Shown here in pieces: positions 1 through 7,280 of a stretch of DNA of 11,341 nucleotides (the stretch's first letter is position 1; every line of letters starts with the position of its first letter). The DNA comes from Hemicentrotus pulcherrimus (taxonomy: Eukaryota; Echinodermata; Echinoidea; Camarodonta; Strongylocentrotidae). A model generated the notes under the pieces. The model saw only the letters and a program-made list of their open reading frames with translations. It was not told the DNA's origin and ran no database searches. The position numbers and the translations under genes were made by a program. Location: the NCBI GenBank assembly GCA_003118195.1, contig BEXV01002647.1:22143-33483 (forward strand), written 5' to 3'.

Positions 1-187
1 GATCGTGAGCCCGGCAGCCACTGTGCAGCGCCAGATCGACGTTGCTCTATCCCTTATTGTTGAACGCCAAACAAGGTAGCAACAACTCCCATCTTTTAAC
101 GTCTTTTGGTATGACGCGGCCGGGGTTCGAACCTACGACCTCCCGGTTGTGAGGCGGACGCTCTACTGACTGAGCCAACACTCCGGT
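1..187 (-). mobile_element. tRNA-derived SINE (5' head and part of body), truncated by window start
   Basis: Read on the minus strand from about 187 downwards, the sequence begins like a tRNA. An A-box-like TGGCTCAGTCAG lies at 177-166 and a perfect B box core GGTTCGAACC at 133-124, spaced as in an RNA polymerase III internal promoter. The stretch between them resembles an anticodon arm with a CTCACAA loop, reminiscent of tRNA-Val(CAC). The acceptor and T stems do not pair properly, so this is not a functional tRNA gene. After the B box the sequence runs on into a non-tRNA body (1-110), which is the layout of a tRNA-headed SINE. The 3' tail lies beyond the window, so neither its length nor its partner LINE can be determined. 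The head is clear; the family name is not known to me. Confidence 0.75.
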
Positions 188-915
188 ATCATTATTGATA
201 CTATTATTGTCATCATCGTCATTACATATTATATCATATCAATGTGCATGTAAACTTACCGAGAAGAACTGAAACTGAAACTGCCACTGCAAAAGAGAAA
301 GATAATGGAAAAAGTCATTTACCATAATTACCCAAAAGGCAAATAAATTTGTCCTTTTCTATTTTTACGTTTGACAGGCTAACATTTCGAGATTTATAAA
401 AAGAAAAGAAAAAGATAAGAATAGCAACAGTTAGGTAACGATATATGAAACAGATGTTGGACACTAAAATCTAATTCTATAGTTAGGGCATACACAACTT
501 AATTCAATTTGTACCAGATGATCACAGGCATCAGAATTTAGGCCTCTTGCTAGATGCCAGGTACACATATAAGAGGTACGAAATGCGAAATGCTCTCATA
601 ATTAGGTAATTGTTTCATAAATAAAATACTTTGAAAATTTCTTGGAATCTGATTTTCGTTGTTTTAAGGAGTATATCTTGTAAAACTAAGTATTGAGTCA
701 ATTAGTCACCTTCGTAATGTAATCGAATTAAATGTAAACATTTATGTTTTGTGCCTTGTAACAAATTACTCCATTCACCTGTCACGAATTAGTGTTTTTA
801 AATAGCAAGGAATTCAAACTTACACTGAATGTTGCTAGGTAGGACAACGAAAGAAAGAAACCATAAAGAAAAAAAAACAAACAAACAGAAGACCAAAATA
901 AAACAAGATTAATCA
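188..915. other. AT-rich non-coding DNA
   Basis: No open frame with protein-like composition is visible. A trinucleotide-rich ATT/ATC stretch (about 188-240) adjoins the 5' side of the SINE. A/G-rich tracts lie at about 395-425 and 845-910. It is probably intergenic, or the downstream flank or intron of the minus-strand Ig exon that follows. I see no RNA gene or recognisable transposon end. Confidence 0.6.
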
Positions 916-1352
916 CTAGACTTTCAGAATTAACTCGATTTCATTCTGACCTGCAATCACGGTCGTATGGTTGTTGTCAGTATCCTCGATGGGTGTGATC
1001 AAATATTCTGTGGGATATTCTGTGGGTTCTTCGGATGGCATGGTACTGAAAAGGGCTCGTTGGACAAAGACCATATCTGTTGACGTAACGAGTTTGGTTG
1101 CATTCAGGGTGCCAACGCAGATGTAGGGTTCTTCGCTGACCAGGGCCTCGATAGTCGCCGTCAGGTTTTCTGTGGTTCCGTCTGCGTTCGTGATATTCCT
1201 GTTTATCTGAGGGTACTCATCATCATTGTGCATCCATTGTAAAGCTACCAACCCTATGGAAGCCCCATACGCTCGACAGGTAATCGTTGTTGGCCGATTA
1301 ACGTCCGAAATCGTGAAATTTTCTATTATGGGGAAGGGGTCGACTGGAGGAA
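916..1352 (-). CDS. Probable exon encoding an Ig-like domain of a secreted or cell-surface protein (partial gene)
   Basis: The minus-strand frame is open from an in-frame stop near 1377 down to the TAG at 918-916. It carries the core signature of an immunoglobulin-like domain: a strand-B cysteine in TTITC, a strand-C tryptophan in LQWMH about 15 residues later, and a strand-F cysteine in EPYICVG. There are five N-glycosylation sequons (NFT, NIT, NLT, NAT, NHT), which suggests an extracellular protein. A short stalk-like segment with a repeated PTEY follows the domain. A pyrimidine-rich tract ending in CCTACAG just upstream (plus 1353-1375) is a good splice acceptor, so the exon would start at 1352. 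The 3' edge is either the TAG or a CAG|GTCAGA donor that would end the exon at 951. No ATG, signal peptide or membrane segment is in this exon, so those parts must lie elsewhere. The specific gene is not recognised. It could also be a decayed exon. Confidence 0.55.
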
Positions 1353-2125
1353 CTGTAGGTATAGAAAAAGACGTTCATATTGCAAACCAGTTCTTATATT
1401 TAATAGTATCAGAACTCTCTAAGACCGAGCATTGTTATATCAGATGAGTATTGTGATATCTCTTTATAAAACAATAATGAACGAGAGGGGGAAATGTCAG
1501 ACTTTTTTCAGTAACTTGCAAAATGATATGCCAAACACTTCCGAAACAATATTTATGCACCATTTATTTTACGCTTTCATCAGCTAAACCTTTGATTGCC
1601 TCGCACATGTTACCTCACATCATTCTTGAATGAAGTTTACCACTCAAATTTGCATTCGCTGGGACTTGGTAATTCTTCAGGAAATACAGCTAGTATATTA
1701 GTTCCGTGCTCAAAACCCCTTACCAAAATAAATCAAACTACGATGGGGAGCCCTACTAATTCTTAATCTGATACCATTCCTTGCAGGCCTGAGTTTAAAA
1801 TGAGAACGTCCCAAAATTTCGTCTTAATTCAATCAAAAGAAAAAAACGGCCTAGTCATGTTGACATTACAGACCCAAGATTTAGATCTCCTATAAAGTGT
1901 GTGCGCACTATGTATACGCATTTAATTATCTTTGAAAGACAGGAATTCAAGACTAATGAATTTGATTACCATTTTGTTTTTCTTCAGAAATGTTTTACTC
2001 ACTTTTTTTGCACGCACACGTATCGTGAAAACAGAACTATAAATGTTGTGTTCGTTGCAAGTTTTGTTTTATTTACGCAGACAAGAGTCGAGCTAAGCAA
2101 ACATTGGCACTATGATCTAGCCATT
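1353..2125. other. Non-coding DNA, probable intron or intergenic
   Basis: Apart from the acceptor-like tract at 1353-1375 there is no supported gene. The only open frame of note (1901-2128, plus) has the biased composition of AT-rich chance sequence and no recognisable motif. If the Ig exon belongs to a live gene, this is the intron on its 5' side, and the LINE inserted in the same orientation as that gene. Confidence 0.5.
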
Positions 2126-2150
2126 TAATAATAATAATAATAATAATAAT
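2126..2150 (-). repeat. (ATT)n microsatellite tail of the LINE
   Basis: Twenty-five bases of perfect TAA/ATT trinucleotide repeat. The LINE 3' UTR ends directly in it, as expected for the simple-repeat tails of L2/CR1-type elements in place of poly(A). It marks the LINE's 3' insertion boundary. Confidence 0.9.
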
Positions 2151-2304
2151 ACATAGAATTTGTATAGCGCACTTTCCATCTTAATTAGATGCTCAAGGCG
2201 CTTCAGAGCAAATTAGAAAAATTACAAATTTAAACTTTACAGGTAAATATGGTTGTCTAACAAAAAGCACTACTTACAGATATACATAATTATATGTTTA
2301 TCTG

Positions 2305-3582
2305 TCAAAAAGCATCATTATACAGGTGTGTCTTCAGGTTGCCCTTGAAAGAGGTTACTGATGTCTGGGTTTTCAAACTCTGTGGAAGAGAATTCCACAG
2401 GGTCGGCCCTGCATGAGCAAAGGCCCGTTCCCCCCATGATTTCCTTGAAACCGGAACTTGCAAAAGACCAGAATTTGAGGATCTTAAGGTTCGTGAGGGT
2501 TGGTAGTTGTGAATCAAAGATTTGTTGTAACTGGGGGAAGTTCCATTGACAATATGAAAGACCAAAAGAAGTATTTTAAAGACAAGGCGTTCTTTCAGGG
2601 GCAACCAGTGAAGACTTTTCAAAACAGGGGTGATGTGGCTGCGCTTGCCGGATAAAGTTACAATGCGCGCAGCTGCATTTTGTAACTTCTGCAGTTTCCC
2701 AATTTGAGAGTCTGCTAAGTTGTATAGGAGACCATTACCAAAATCCAGCCGCGAAGAAATAAGTGAATGCACCAGTTTCTCTGTAGCAGAGCGAGTGAGA
2801 TATTTTCTTATAAATCCTATGTTGCGCAATTGATAGCGAACTGAACTGCAAATGCTTGTAATCTGTTTGGACATGGACATATGGGAGTCAAAAATAACAC
2901 CAAGATTGCGACATGATTTTGACAAGGGAATGTTATTGCCTGAGATGGAAATAGAATCAATGTCTAATTTGCTAAGTTGAGATTTCGAGCCAAAAAGCAA
3001 AAACTCACATTTACTTTGGTTCAAAAGTAATGAGTTTGACTTCAACCAAGTGTCAATGTCCATTATGCACCTTTCCAGATTACGAATAGCTTGTGTGGCA
3101 CTAGTTTGATTAGGTGAAAAGGAAACATAAATCTGAATATCGTCTGCATATAAATGATAGTGGACGGAGTGACGTTCGAAAATATCTTGGAGCCCTGTTA
3201 AATAAATAGAGAACAAAGTTGGCCCTCCAACAGAGCCCTGCGGGACACCGCAGACCAATGGCCGAGATGAGGAGGTAACTCCATTTAGAATGACTGACTG
3301 TGAATGGAAGGAAAGATAAGATTTCAGCCATTGTAGAGCCTTGCCCTGAACACCTAAACTAGTCAGAGTATTTATGAGTAAAGTGTGGTCTACGGTATCG
3401 AATGAGGCCGATAGATCGAGGAGTACCATTGCTGTGACTAATCCACTGTCCATTTTCTGTAAAATAAAACTAGAAACATTAGTGAGGAGTGTCTCAACAC
3501 TGTGATGAGGTCGGTAGGCAGACTGAAACCGGTCAAGTAAATCATGTTCTAACAAATAGTCTGTAAGTCTTGAAAAGACAAC
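2305..3582 (-). CDS. LINE ORF2 C-terminal fragment: reverse transcriptase, broken at its 5' end
   Basis: About 425 codons with an uninterrupted frame to a TGA at 2307-2305. Counting from the first LINE codon (3582), the RT palm motifs appear in order. Motif A is LLDLSASFDTVDH around residue 62, with the catalytic Asp pair within DxxxxFD. Motif B is GVPQGS around residue 115. Motif C is YADD around residue 147, with both catalytic aspartates. A thumb region follows, and the C-terminus (FAHAGPTLWNSLPQSL) is typical of CR1/L2-group ORF2 proteins. Target-primed reverse transcription at nuclear DNA is the known role of the family. The N-terminal endonuclease and fingers are absent because the DNA transposon inserted at 3583. 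An apparent start codon at 3594-3592 and the next three codons come from the transposon end, not from the LINE. Motif B continues as SVGGP where SVLGP is usual. The fragment cannot make a working enzyme. Confidence 0.85.
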   Translation of the reverse strand, partial: VVFSRLTDYLLEHDLLDRFQSAYRPHHSVETLLTNVSSFILQKMDSGLVTAMVLLDLSASFDTVDHTLLINTLTSLGVQGKALQWLKSYLSFHSQSVILNGVTSSSRPLVCGVPQGSVGGPTLFSIYLTGLQDIFERHSVHYHLYADDIQIYVSFSPNQTSATQAIRNLERCIMDIDTWLKSNSLLLNQSKCEFLLFGSKSQLSKLDIDSISISGNNIPLSKSCRNLGVIFDSHMSMSKQITSICSSVRYQLRNIGFIRKYLTRSATEKLVHSLISSRLDFGNGLLYNLADSQIGKLQKLQNAAARIVTLSGKRSHITPVLKSLHWLPLKERLVFKILLLVFHIVNGTSPSYNKSLIHNYQPSRTLRSSNSGLLQVPVSRKSWGERAFAHAGPTLWNSLPQSLKTQTSVTSFKGNLKTHLYNDAF

Positions 3583-3720
3583 TAGTCCAGGCATTTCGTG
3601 AAAAAAAAGGGGTCAACCTCCCACTAATTGCAACAGAAAGTCTGTCAACTGTTTCATACCTAGAAATATGTCCTCTATAACATATCAAAAGTCTTAAGGA
3701 ATCCAGGTGGGGGAAAGTGC

Positions 3721-3752
3721 CATGGCGGCCATTTTTCAAAATGGCCGCCATG
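3721..3752. repeat. Perfect 15-bp palindrome in the left TIR
   Basis: CATGGCGGCCATTTT at 3721-3735 is followed, after a 2-base loop, by its exact reverse complement at 3738-3752. The same structure occurs at the mirror position in the right TIR. It could be a binding site for the element's zinc-finger or CXC regions, or a cruciform. The core ATGGCGGC is also like the YY1 recognition core, which is a coincidence until tested. Confidence 0.85.
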
Positions 3753-4129
3753 TATAACTACTGTTGTACAATTCTGGGGATTACTTTTTAACAGCACCTC
3801 ATTTAACCATGCAAAAGGTGTCATATGAAAGACAATTACATTTCCTACAAAATGATACCTCATTCAATAGGTTTCGGGAAGATTTACTTTCCAATTTTGA
3901 GCCAAAAATGTGATTTTTTTACCATTTTTGTCAAAAATATGAATTGCGCCAAAATACATATTTTTCCATATTAATTTGATTATTATGCTAATCGACTTCA
4001 AACTTGCTGAAAATCTGTTCAGTATCCTGGTTGATATCATATCAAAATTTCAAGTCTACTGCTTTACTAACTAAAAAGTTATAGCGCTCTAAAGTTGACA
4101 CTTTGTTATGAGCCAAAATGGGAAATGTG

Positions 4130-4159
4130 GTTGCTAAGGGCTATCTTCTCCTTAGCAAC
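4130..4159. repeat. GTTGCTAAGG / CCTTAGCAAC inverted repeat in the left TIR
   Basis: Ten-base perfect arms at 4130-4139 and 4150-4159 flank a 10-base loop. The counterpart in the right TIR is recognisable but has two arm mismatches. The GTTGCTA heptamer recurs at 4296 and, inverted, at 4318. Confidence 0.7.
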
Positions 4160-4295
4160 GGTAATATATTGGCGTGAGAAATAGAATATATCACGAAAAA
4201 TTGCTACCACCAAGCAGATGACTACTTTCATAGGAAGTATGATGTTAAATGATGCATTTCCATCCTATTTTAATGATTAATATCGCTTAGTTCCC

Positions 4296-4309
4296 GTTGC
4301 TATGGTAAT
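4296..4309 (+). promoter_or_regulatory. X-box-like (RFX-type) motif in the left TIR, candidate only
   Basis: GTTGCTATGGTAAT differs from the classical RFX X-box GTTGCCATGGTAAC at two positions. It sits in a block of about 45 bp (4281-4325) that is the same in both TIRs, with the mirror copy at 10625-10638. No function is shown by sequence alone. Confidence 0.3.
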
Positions 4310-4482
4310 AACATGCCTAGCAACCAATTCAAAACAGATTTTTTTTTTTTTCCTGTATCTCCGCTGCTTAATAACATAGAGATTTTATTTTAAGTGCTAA
4401 ACATATATTTCATGGGGCCAGGAATCCAATTAATTACATGTCAATAAGTTAAGCATGACTAAAAAGCCCAAATGGCCGCCAC

Positions 4483-5690
4483 ATCCAGATGTCATGGTGA
4501 CTGTGACACAACTAAAATTTGCTGCCAGAGTGCTATTGAAGTACTGTTTATCGTTGGTAAGTAGTGGTTTGATGTGATAGTGGTAGTAATAGACTGTGTT
4601 CAAGTAGTCCTGTACACAGGTAACAGGCATGCATCCTTTCAAAGGTTTCTTAACCTATAATCAAATTAACTAATGTAGTAGTATTTGGGTCTGCAACCTA
4701 TGTTATTATTAGGGTCTGCAAACCAGACTAGTTGCAGTCTACAAGATTTTAGGTTTGCATGTGATGGCTGTGACATGTAACATGTACACTGCATGCATAA
4801 GTAAGAGTTGTTTAGCATGAATTGAATCAAAGTTCAATAACAGATCACTGTCTAACCCAAATACAATTAGGCAAACCTAGATTTTCTAGACTGTGACTTG
4901 TCACATCTGCAACGCATATATCCAAAAAAAGAAGTGAGTAAAACTTAAATAAGATATTATGAAGTGTATGGTAATGAATGAGAGAAAATTCAGGATTATT
5001 TGGTGTACCTCACATTCGAGTACGGTGATGTGTTATAAGTTATTTGCATGGTAATGTGTATGTTGTGCAAGGTAATGTGTACAGTTACATTGAAAGTACA
5101 TACCGTAGACTAGTTTGTATTTAATTCACACATTTATTAAGAAGGATTTTGTGTATATAAAAAACACAGAGTAGTATAATGACATTTGTCAGAGGTGAAT
5201 TTAAGGTTGTTTAGATGACAAATGTTGGTGTTGACATATGAAATAAGTGTCAGATAAATCAGAGTTTTTAAACAAAATAACAGAAATACAGTCAGAGTTT
5301 TGAGATCCAAGATGAAAGTTCAATGAGTCTAAATAATACAGACAAGATAAAAATACTTCGAGTTAGATGGGATTTATTTATTAGGTATATACATGTATTT
5401 TAAGGTAGTCTAAATCTTGACTAGGAATTTGTCTAGACGGCGACTTTATTTTCTGTAGTTTTTAAGAGGGCAGTATTTCTGTAAAACTATGACATTTTGG
5501 CAGAGGAATGGAGGTTTAGGCCTTTTAGAGAGTTTTTGGATATGCAATTAAGGCTTTTGAATATACATGAACAGAGTAAATACATACAGATTTAGTGGAG
5601 TATATTTTATGTGTTATAGACATGTATACTGAGGATGTTTTATTTCTATTCTACTTTTAGTACAACAAACAACTGTAAGTGCAAGAATGA
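4483..5690 (+). other. Transposon 5' non-coding region, likely promoter and 5' leader
   Basis: About 1.2 kb between the left TIR and the long reading frame. No coding potential is seen. Short direct repeats occur: GGGTCTGCAA twice near 4687-4722 and GGTAATGTGTA twice near 5050-5081. A TATATAAAAA at 5154-5163 could be a TATA box. A pyrimidine-rich tract ending in TTTTAG at 5660 resembles a 3' splice site 31 bases before the ATG, so an untranslated first exon may lie upstream. A stop at 5676-5678 in the gene's frame rules out coding continuity across it. Confidence 0.5.
5644..5660 (+). promoter_or_regulatory. Candidate 3' splice acceptor upstream of the transposase ATG
   Basis: The tract TTCTATTCTACTTTTAG is pyrimidine-rich and ends in AG, as a metazoan acceptor does. 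The next in-frame codons reach stops at 5676 and 5688 before the ATG at 5691, so any upstream exon would be untranslated. No matching donor was identified. Confidence 0.3.
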
Positions 5691-7280
5691 ATGATGGAGT
5701 GGGATCAAACCCTATGTCCCATTTGCAAGGAACTGGCAGTGGTTGGGGAGCGACCACCAACAACACTTGGTGTGAAGGGTAGCGACGCCATCAACAGGGC
5801 AAGCGCAGACAGAAAGGATGTCATCCAAACACTTCCTGGCCAACAGGTACACAAGGAATGTCGCAAGAAGTACTGTAATCCCCAGCAGATCGCCAAGGCA
5901 GTGAAAGAAAAAGAAGAAGGCCCTTCTATCCAGTGTTTACCTGTACTTCGATCTAAGGAGAGAGAATTCAATTATCAGACGGAATGCCTTTTCTGTGGAA
6001 AGGAAGTGAAGCACGGAACCAAGAGAAAGAGTACACATCTACCATCATTTCCAGTGCGGACTGTTGAATTCAAGGACAATATCTTGGAATCCTGTGACGA
6101 AAGGAAGGATGCCTGGGCAGAAACAGTCAAGGCCCGTGTCCTCCATGTGCATGACCTTCATGCTGCAGATGCAGTGTACCACCAGGTCTGCAGTGTTAAC
6201 TTCCGCACCAACAAGGAAATACCCACTGCCCATCAGCCCAAAAGAATAAAGGGGAACAAACAAAAGCTTGGTCGGCCCAAAGATGAAACACGGGAGGATG
6301 CATTTATCAGAGTTGCCCATTTCCTTGAGGAAAATGATGATGAGCAGATAACTATCAGTGACCTGGTTAGCCTGATGGAAGAGAATCTCCATGGATCAGG
6401 GCTTCATGCATATGGCCACACACACATGAAGATCAAGCTTGATAAACATTTTGGAGACAAAATCTTGCAAACAGAGGTCAATGGGAAGCCAAATGTGGTT
6501 ACATTCCAAAGCACAGCAAAGGTGGTTCTCCAGGATTTCTATAGCCATGCACAGGCTGCTGAACCTGAAAAAGAGAAGAGGAGGATAATCAAAACTGCAG
6601 CTAAACTGATCAGAGATGACATAAAAAGTGTCATGACATCACATGAGCTATACCCTGACATGCTGTCGGAGGAGGAAAACATCAATTTCTTGCCAGAAAG
6701 CCTAAGGTTACTGCTGGGAGGACTGTTTGTCGGCAAGAATGTGCTCATGAAGACGGCCTCAATTGGGCAGGCAGTTATGCAAGCAGCCCGACCTCAAGTT
6801 CTGCTAGCTCCACTGCAGATTGGACTGGGGATCCAAATGCACCATCACTTTGCATCACGCTTCTTAATTGATTCCCTCCACAAGCTTGGCTTCAGCTGCT
6901 CCTATCAGGAAGTTCAAACTTTTGAACGAAATGCTGTGATGTCTCATAGAACGTACATTCCTGATTTCAGTTCGGAATTTGTCCAGTATGCTGCAGACAA
7001 CGTAGATCATAACATCCGTACCCTGGATGGTAACGATACATTCCATGGCATGGGGATGATTGCTACCATAACCCCAGCCACCAAGACCAGCAGACCTATC
7101 CTCAGGGCGCAGGTCACCTCCAGCGACATCTCCACGGTGGGACGAATTCCTATACATTACCACAAAGAAGAGAGCCGCAGTATGACAACACTGGCATACC
7201 AGAAGGTAGTCAACATGAAGGCAAAGGACCCAACAGAAGACCTTAATCTCCTGTGGAAGACATACGTTATGTTAACCTAA
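5691..7280 (+). CDS. Transposase, N-terminal part: zinc modules and start of the candidate RNase H-like core; ends at a premature TAA
   Basis: 529 residues. The start is well defined: an in-frame TGA lies immediately before the ATG at 5691. Two similar metal-binding modules come first, C9xxC12...H54xxC57 and C99xxC102...H164xxC167, the second followed by SVNFR. A basic patch with GRPK lies near 184-197. Residues about 200-285 look like a compact helix-strand domain, possibly winged-helix, then a helical region. Near 433-454 the segment ADNVDHN...TFHGMG holds D436 and D439, candidates for the first acidic residue of a DDE transposase. The frame stops at TAA 7278-7280 but continues open without shift from 7281, so this is the front of one protein of about 1,477 residues. 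The expected role is DNA recognition and transposition in the nucleus. The zinc modules are clear; the DDE assignment is inference. Truncated alone, it lacks the second acidic residue and the nuclease domain. Confidence 0.85.
   Translation: MMEWDQTLCPICKELAVVGERPPTTLGVKGSDAINRASADRKDVIQTLPGQQVHKECRKKYCNPQQIAKAVKEKEEGPSIQCLPVLRSKEREFNYQTECLFCGKEVKHGTKRKSTHLPSFPVRTVEFKDNILESCDERKDAWAETVKARVLHVHDLHAADAVYHQVCSVNFRTNKEIPTAHQPKRIKGNKQKLGRPKDETREDAFIRVAHFLEENDDEQITISDLVSLMEENLHGSGLHAYGHTHMKIKLDKHFGDKILQTEVNGKPNVVTFQSTAKVVLQDFYSHAQAAEPEKEKRRIIKTAAKLIRDDIKSVMTSHELYPDMLSEEENINFLPESLRLLLGGLFVGKNVLMKTASIGQAVMQAARPQVLLAPLQIGLGIQMHHHFASRFLIDSLHKLGFSCSYQEVQTFERNAVMSHRTYIPDFSSEFVQYAADNVDHNIRTLDGNDTFHGMGMIATITPATKTSRPILRAQVTSSDISTVGRIPIHYHKEESRSMTTLAYQKVVNMKAKDPTEDLNLLWKTYVMLT
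7278..7280 (+). other. In-frame premature stop (TAA) inside the transposase gene
   Basis: The frames before (from 5691) and after (to 10127) are the same, and coding-like sequence continues immediately past the stop. A single nonsense change, or a short in-frame insertion, has therefore split the gene. A sequencing error is possible. Programmed readthrough is unlikely, as the TAA is followed by CCA with no known readthrough context. Confidence 0.85.

Larger units (their letters stand above)
2126..3582 (-). mobile_element. L2/CR1-like non-LTR retrotransposon (LINE), 3' part, interrupted by the transposon at 3583
   Basis: The minus strand carries the 3' part of a LINE: the C-terminal portion of the ORF2 reverse transcriptase (3582-2305), then a short 3' UTR (2304-2151), then an (ATT)n tail (2150-2126). 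The 3' UTR contains GCGCCTTGAGCAT and GTGCGCTATACAAATT. This resembles the GCGCTATATAAAT-type end followed by ATT repeats known from L2/CR1-group LINEs. Homology to RT stops exactly where the inverted repeat of the neighbouring DNA transposon starts, so the 5' remainder should lie beyond the right edge of the window. The clade (L2, CR1, Daphne or Crack) is not resolved by eye. Confidence 0.85.
3583..4482 (+). repeat. Left terminal inverted repeat (about 900 bp)
   Basis: It aligns with the reverse complement of 10443-11341 along its whole length, by eye roughly 85% identical with many blocks of over 30 identical bases. Similarity is weakest at 3595-3671, just inside the conserved outer 12 bp, where only a block around CCTCCCACTAATTGCAACAG is kept. 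A 13-T run at 4339-4351 replaces unrelated sequence in the right copy. The inner edge is taken where similarity ends, in AAATGGCCGCC near 4480. It contains a 15-bp palindrome, two AGGAATCC motifs (3697, 4420) and GTTGCTA hairpins. Confidence 0.93.

Noticed and set aside
112..187. Functional tRNA gene on the minus strand
   Set aside because: Promoter boxes fit but acceptor and T stems do not pair, and a SINE-like body follows.
1226..1447. 73-codon plus-strand open frame
   Set aside because: It lies antisense over the Ig exon and its acceptor, and has no domain signature.
1901..2128. 75-codon plus-strand open frame
   Set aside because: It has low-complexity AT-rich composition, no motif, and runs into the LINE tail microsatellite.
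3592..3594. ATG as the true start of the reverse transcriptase
   Set aside because: It and the next three codons lie in the transposon terminus; LINE homology begins at 3582.
4430..4642. 70-codon minus-strand open frame at the TIR edge
   Set aside because: It overlaps the TIR inner edge and AT-rich leader, and has no recognisable motif.
5042..5049. Octamer ATTTGCAT as a POU-factor site
   Set aside because: A single 8-bp match in AT-rich DNA with no supporting context.
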